NCBI RefSeq assembly: GCF_003368325.1
Contig: NZ_CP031466.1
Span: 1,054,001 to 1,118,000, forward strand
DNA: 64,000 nucleotides
Source: Paraburkholderia caffeinilytica
GTDB lineage: Bacteria; Pseudomonadota; Gammaproteobacteria; Burkholderiales; Burkholderiaceae
Direction: 5' to 3'
Shown here: piece after piece, positions 60,881 to 64,000 of the stretch
Layout of the letters: each line of letters begins with the position of its first letter
Position numbering within the stretch: the stretch's first letter is position 1
The notes under the pieces: generated by a model
Seen by the model: the letters and a program-made list of their open reading frames with translations, nothing else
Told to the model about the DNA's origin: nothing
Database searches by the model: none
Program-made: the position numbers and the translations under genes

Positions 60881-62077
60881 TTACGCAGCGTCGACCAACT
60901 CGCCTTCGCGCGCGACGATGCGCCCGTTTGCGATGACCAGCTTGCGCCTGGGCCGGGCCACCACGGCATGCGCGACGCATTCCGCGTCGACCAGTACAAG
61001 GTCCGCGCGTGCGCCGACGCGCAGGCCATAGTCGGCGAATCCGCAACCTCGCGCGGCAGCGTCGCTCACGCAGTCGAAGGCAATCGCGAGGTCGTCGTCG
61101 CGCCGCAAGTCGTAGCGCATGCCGATCAGCATCGCGCGCTCGAGCATGTCCGGTACGCCGTACGGCGACCAGGTGTCGCGAATGCCGTCGTTGCCGCCGA
61201 AGATCGTGATGCCTTTGTCCCGGCAAACCTTGAGCGGCGGAACGGGGCAAGACGCCGGCGCGCTGGTGAGAAGCGCCACGCGCAGATGCGCGATCCGTTC
61301 GAGCAGCGCGTCGCGCTCGCGTTCAGGCAATGCGCCGAGGCAAAACGCATGGCTCACGACAACCTGCCCCTGCATGCCCATCGCCTCGACCCGATCGAGC
61401 AGCAGTTTCAGCGTGAATGCGCCGACCTCGCCGGGTTCGTGCAGATGGATATCGATCGGCTTGCGGTAGCGTTCCGCCAGCGCGAAGGTCGCGTTCAATG
61501 ACGCAACGGGATCGCCGTCGATCAAGGCAGGATCGAGCGCGCCGAGTACGTCGGCGCCGGCGGCGAGCGCGTTGCCCAGCAGTTCGACCGTGCCGGGACG
61601 GATCAACATGCCCGACTGGGGAAACGCGACGATCTGCATGTCCAGCACATCGCGCATGGTCTGCCGCGTGCCGAGCACGCCTTCGACATAGCGTATTCCC
61701 GCGCCGGTATCCACATCGGCATGAGTGCGCAGGCGTGTCGTGCCTGCCTGCACGAATGCCCGCGCCAGCGCCAGCGACTGGCTGGCCGCATCGTGTCCCG
61801 ACGTCCTGCGCCATTCGCGCTCGTTGCTGATCCGGTCGGTGAGGGCGGGTCCGACCTCGTTGCGATACCACGACCGGCCCCAGTGGCTTTTGTCGAGGTG
61901 CGTGTGACCTTCGACGAAACCCGGCAACAGCAACGCGCCGCAGCCGTCTTCGGCCAACGCGCCGGGTTGCGCGTCGACATGCGGCCCGAGCGCCGCGATG
62001 CGGCCGTCGGCGATGGATACGGAGACCGGCTGGCCGTCAGCCAGCCGGACGTTGGAGAGAAGAAGAGAGCGAGTCAT
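60881..62077 (-). CDS. Cytosine-deaminase-like amidohydrolase (B)
   Basis: A 398-residue paralogue of the gene at 59632. It shares FVEGHTHLDKSHWG, DIHLHEPGEVGAF, VVSHAFCLGAL and FGGNDGIRDTWSPYG, the same metal-ligand layout. Start set at ATG 62077 for MTRSLLLSNVRL; the upstream in-frame start lacks support. Convergent with the first paralogue. Two related amidohydrolases in this orientation suggest duplication with inversion or two steps of one pathway. Confidence 0.88.
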   Translation of the reverse strand: MTRSLLLSNVRLADGQPVSVSIADGRIAALGPHVDAQPGALAEDGCGALLLPGFVEGHTHLDKSHWGRSWYRNEVGPALTDRISNEREWRRTSGHDAASQSLALARAFVQAGTTRLRTHADVDTGAGIRYVEGVLGTRQTMRDVLDMQIVAFPQSGMLIRPGTVELLGNALAAGADVLGALDPALIDGDPVASLNATFALAERYRKPIDIHLHEPGEVGAFTLKLLLDRVEAMGMQGQVVVSHAFCLGALPERERDALLERIAHLRVALLTSAPASCPVPPLKVCRDKGITIFGGNDGIRDTWSPYGVPDMLERAMLIGMRYDLRRDDDLAIAFDCVSDAAARGCGFADYGLRVGARADLVLVDAECVAHAVVARPRRKLVIANGRIVAREGELVDAA

Positions 62078-62308
62078 GGTGGTCCAGTCGATCTGACGGA
62101 AGCAGGGATACGGATCCGCAGCGCGTATTGCGCGACACATAACTTTTATCTATCGCACCTTTTGATTAATTTGATGCCGACAGCGCTGAATAATCGCCCG
62201 GGGCACGCCGTTATACAGGGAAGCTCACGGGAAGCACTGAAGGCCCGCACGCCACGTTGTTATTGAGTCCGTTCACCCACTTCTATATTACATAAAGGTG
62301 AAAACGGG

Positions 62309-62485
62309 GAAGATTTTCCGGCTGATGTCAGCCGCCTGTCCGCCGACGATCCCGGTGCCGGGCATTCGTCGCACTCGTATTTGAAGCGCGTGCCTGTCGA
62401 TGAACTCAAGATCGACCGGCCGTGTGCGATCGGCATGGCGACGGTGGCAGGACTGGACAGAAAAGAAGGGGCGCAAAGACAATGA
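62309..62485 (+). pseudogene. EAL-domain (c-di-GMP phosphodiesterase) remnant
   Basis: The frame through 62348-62485 reads [20 protein letters not shown] followed by [11 protein letters not shown], which clearly matches the EAL motif ([26 protein letters not shown]) but lacks the catalytic start and end of the domain. Its TGA overlaps the ATG of the receptor gene (ATGA). A small relic of a gene otherwise gone. Confidence 0.75.
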
Positions 62486-64000
62486 AAAACATCACGATCG
62501 CTCGCTGGCTCGCCATGACACTCGGTGGCGCGCTGCTCGCGCTGGCAGTGGTCAGCGGCTACGGATTGGCGCAACTTCACGCATCCTATCAGCGCATCGA
62601 AGGCTTGGAGACGCGCACGATACCGAGCCTGAAATCGATATCGGCCGCACTCGATAAAGTGGCCGCAATGCGGCTGGCCGTTTACCGCTACGTGGTCGAT
62701 GGTGTCGACGATGCCAGCCGTTCGGGTATGAAACGGGACATTGCCGAGTCAGATCGTCAGTTTGACGAAGTAATTGCTGGCGCGCTGGCTCACGAACTCT
62801 CTGACGACACCGATCGAAAACTGTTCGAGGCGGATCGTGCCCGCATGGGCACGTATCGCGACGCCCGTCAGGCGTTCTTCGACAAGATGCAGGCGGGCGA
62901 CCGCGATGGCGCACTCGCGATGCTTCACGACGGCGGCGCCGTTCATAACGCTGCGCTGGCGCTGAACGATGGGCTTCACGAGCATCTGAGCGAGAACATC
63001 GCTCGCAGCAACGTGGTGCGAGAGGAAAATGCAAACGCCTACCGGCTCGCGTTCAGCCTGATGCTCGCGATCGCCGGCGCGGCGCTCGTGGTGACCGGGA
63101 TACTGGGGAGCCGCCTCTATGCAATTATCAGCCGGGGTATGCGTCAGATGCAGGACACTTTGGAGCGTGTCAGCCGGTCACTGGATCTTTCGCAGCGCGC
63201 AAGCGTTGTGCGAATGGACGAGATCGGTCACACGGCAACCGCACTAAACAGCCTGCTCGAGCAGATGGCCGCGGTGGTCGCCGAGGTGCGCTCATCGAGC
63301 GATGCGGTCGGTGCGGCGTCGAAACAGATTGCTGCCGGCAACCTCGATTTGTCGTCGCGTACCGAACAGCAGGCTGCATCGCTGCAACAGACGGCCGGCA
63401 ACCTCGGCGAGCTCACTGCAACCGTGCAGCAGAACGCCGACGCCGCGCGACAGGCCAACGCGCTTGCTGTCAGCACGACGCGAATTTCCGATGAAGGAAA
63501 TCGGGCGGTCGAACGGATGGTCGGCACGATGAGCGAAATCGCGGCGAGCTCCTCGCGAATCGCGGAAATCATATCGATGATCGAAGGCGTCGCATTCCAG
63601 ACCAACATTCTTGCACTGAACGCAGCGGTCGAGGCGGCGCGGGCGGGCGAGGAAGGGCGAGGCTTCGCGGTGGTCGCGGCGGAGGTGCGTAGTCTTGCGC
63701 AACGTTCTTCGTCTGCTGCGAAGGAGATCAAGGATCTGATCGAGCAATCGGTCGCCACGATTCGATCGGGCTCGCAACAGGCGCAGGAGGCGGGCCGCGC
63801 GACCGCGGAGGTGCAGCAGGCGATACGCCGGGTCGCGGGTATTGTCGAAGAGATTGCTACGGCGTCGGATCTGCAGGGTCACGGCATCGAGGAGGTCAAC
63901 GTGGCGATCGGCCAGATCGATCAGGTTACCCAGCAGAATGCGGCGCTGGTCGAAGAGGCGGCGGCCGCCGCGCAGTCGCTCGACGAACAGGTGACGCGCC
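62482..64000 (+). CDS. Methyl-accepting chemotaxis protein (3' end beyond window)
   Basis: Open from ATG 62482 to the window edge, at least 506 residues. First membrane helix near 10-30 ([21 protein letters not shown]), a periplasmic four-helix sensor (MCP_signal 4HB type, about 31-185), second helix near 190-212 ([21 protein letters not shown]), HAMP-like segment, then the signalling domain with [40 protein letters not shown], the receptor tip. Transduces an unknown ligand to the CheA kinase. Ribosome binding site is weak (AAGGGGCGCAAAGAC). Confidence 0.93.
   Translation, partial: MKNITIARWLAMTLGGALLALAVVSGYGLAQLHASYQRIEGLETRTIPSLKSISAALDKVAAMRLAVYRYVVDGVDDASRSGMKRDIAESDRQFDEVIAGALAHELSDDTDRKLFEADRARMGTYRDARQAFFDKMQAGDRDGALAMLHDGGAVHNAALALNDGLHEHLSENIARSNVVREENANAYRLAFSLMLAIAGAALVVTGILGSRLYAIISRGMRQMQDTLERVSRSLDLSQRASVVRMDEIGHTATALNSLLEQMAAVVAEVRSSSDAVGAASKQIAAGNLDLSSRTEQQAASLQQTAGNLGELTATVQQNADAARQANALAVSTTRISDEGNRAVERMVGTMSEIAASSSRIAEIISMIEGVAFQTNILALNAAVEAARAGEEGRGFAVVAAEVRSLAQRSSSAAKEIKDLIEQSVATIRSGSQQAQEAGRATAEVQQAIRRVAGIVEEIATASDLQGHGIEEVNVAIGQIDQVTQQNAALVEEAAAAAQSLDEQVTR

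Overview
The window looks like Burkholderiaceae DNA, most likely Paraburkholderia, Burkholderia or Caballeronia. It is GC-rich with GC-biased third codon positions. It carries many LysR and AraC regulators, Porin_4-type porins, a branched-chain-type ABC transporter and aromatic catabolic genes typical of the accessory replicons of this group. I see no rRNA, tRNA or CRISPR array, and no intact insertion sequence. The genus assignment is inference from gene content.

Layout. 1-2883: a CBS-domain protein (cut by the window edge) and a MASE1 histidine kinase/NarL response regulator pair. 3634-7968: small envelope proteins, a muconolactone-isomerase-like protein, and a WrbA-like flavodoxin divergent from a LysR gene. 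8361-12949: DUF2867 protein, a frameshifted lipocalin-like gene, an internally deleted methyltransferase remnant, a lipoprotein and a long exported CPBP-type protease. 13248-19983: a HigBA-type toxin-antitoxin pair, a protein with a long Gly-Ser-Ala repeat tail, and a type V autotransporter gene sitting between two 371-bp direct repeats, each the 3' end of a broken LysE-type exporter gene. 20317-27901: proline dehydrogenase, an orphan Imm42-like immunity gene, Asp/Glu racemase, argC with a divergent LysR gene, a Pro/Gln-rich exported protein and a class V aminotransferase.

27902-32830 is an accessory island: unknown small genes, a two-gene cassette of an OLD/RecF-like ATPase overlapping a DUF4276/TOPRIM-like protein (the best candidate for an undescribed defence system), then a strongly structured leader ahead of a small unknown gene ended by an intrinsic terminator. 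32887-40298 holds an uncharacterised catabolic module: MFS carrier, porin, LysR and AraC regulators, an opine-type dehydrogenase and a 3-hydroxyacyl-CoA-type dehydrogenase.

42666-55122 is the clearest functional unit: thirteen same-strand genes, many overlapping by ATGA. They encode a LysR regulator, small and large subunits of a hydroquinone 1,2-dioxygenase, a semialdehyde dehydrogenase, maleylacetate reductase, a five-component ABC importer, hydroxyquinol 1,2-dioxygenase, an orphan Rieske protein and a porin. Together they would carry an aromatic compound across both membranes and funnel hydroquinone and hydroxyquinol through maleylacetate to 3-oxoadipate. The hydroxylase that would feed the pathway is not in the window. 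The remainder is housekeeping or sporadic: DNA polymerase II, a PRC-barrel protein, a DUF2891 protein, two tail-to-tail cytosine-deaminase-like amidohydrolases, and a chemotaxis receptor cut by the right edge whose start overlaps the stop of an EAL-domain remnant.
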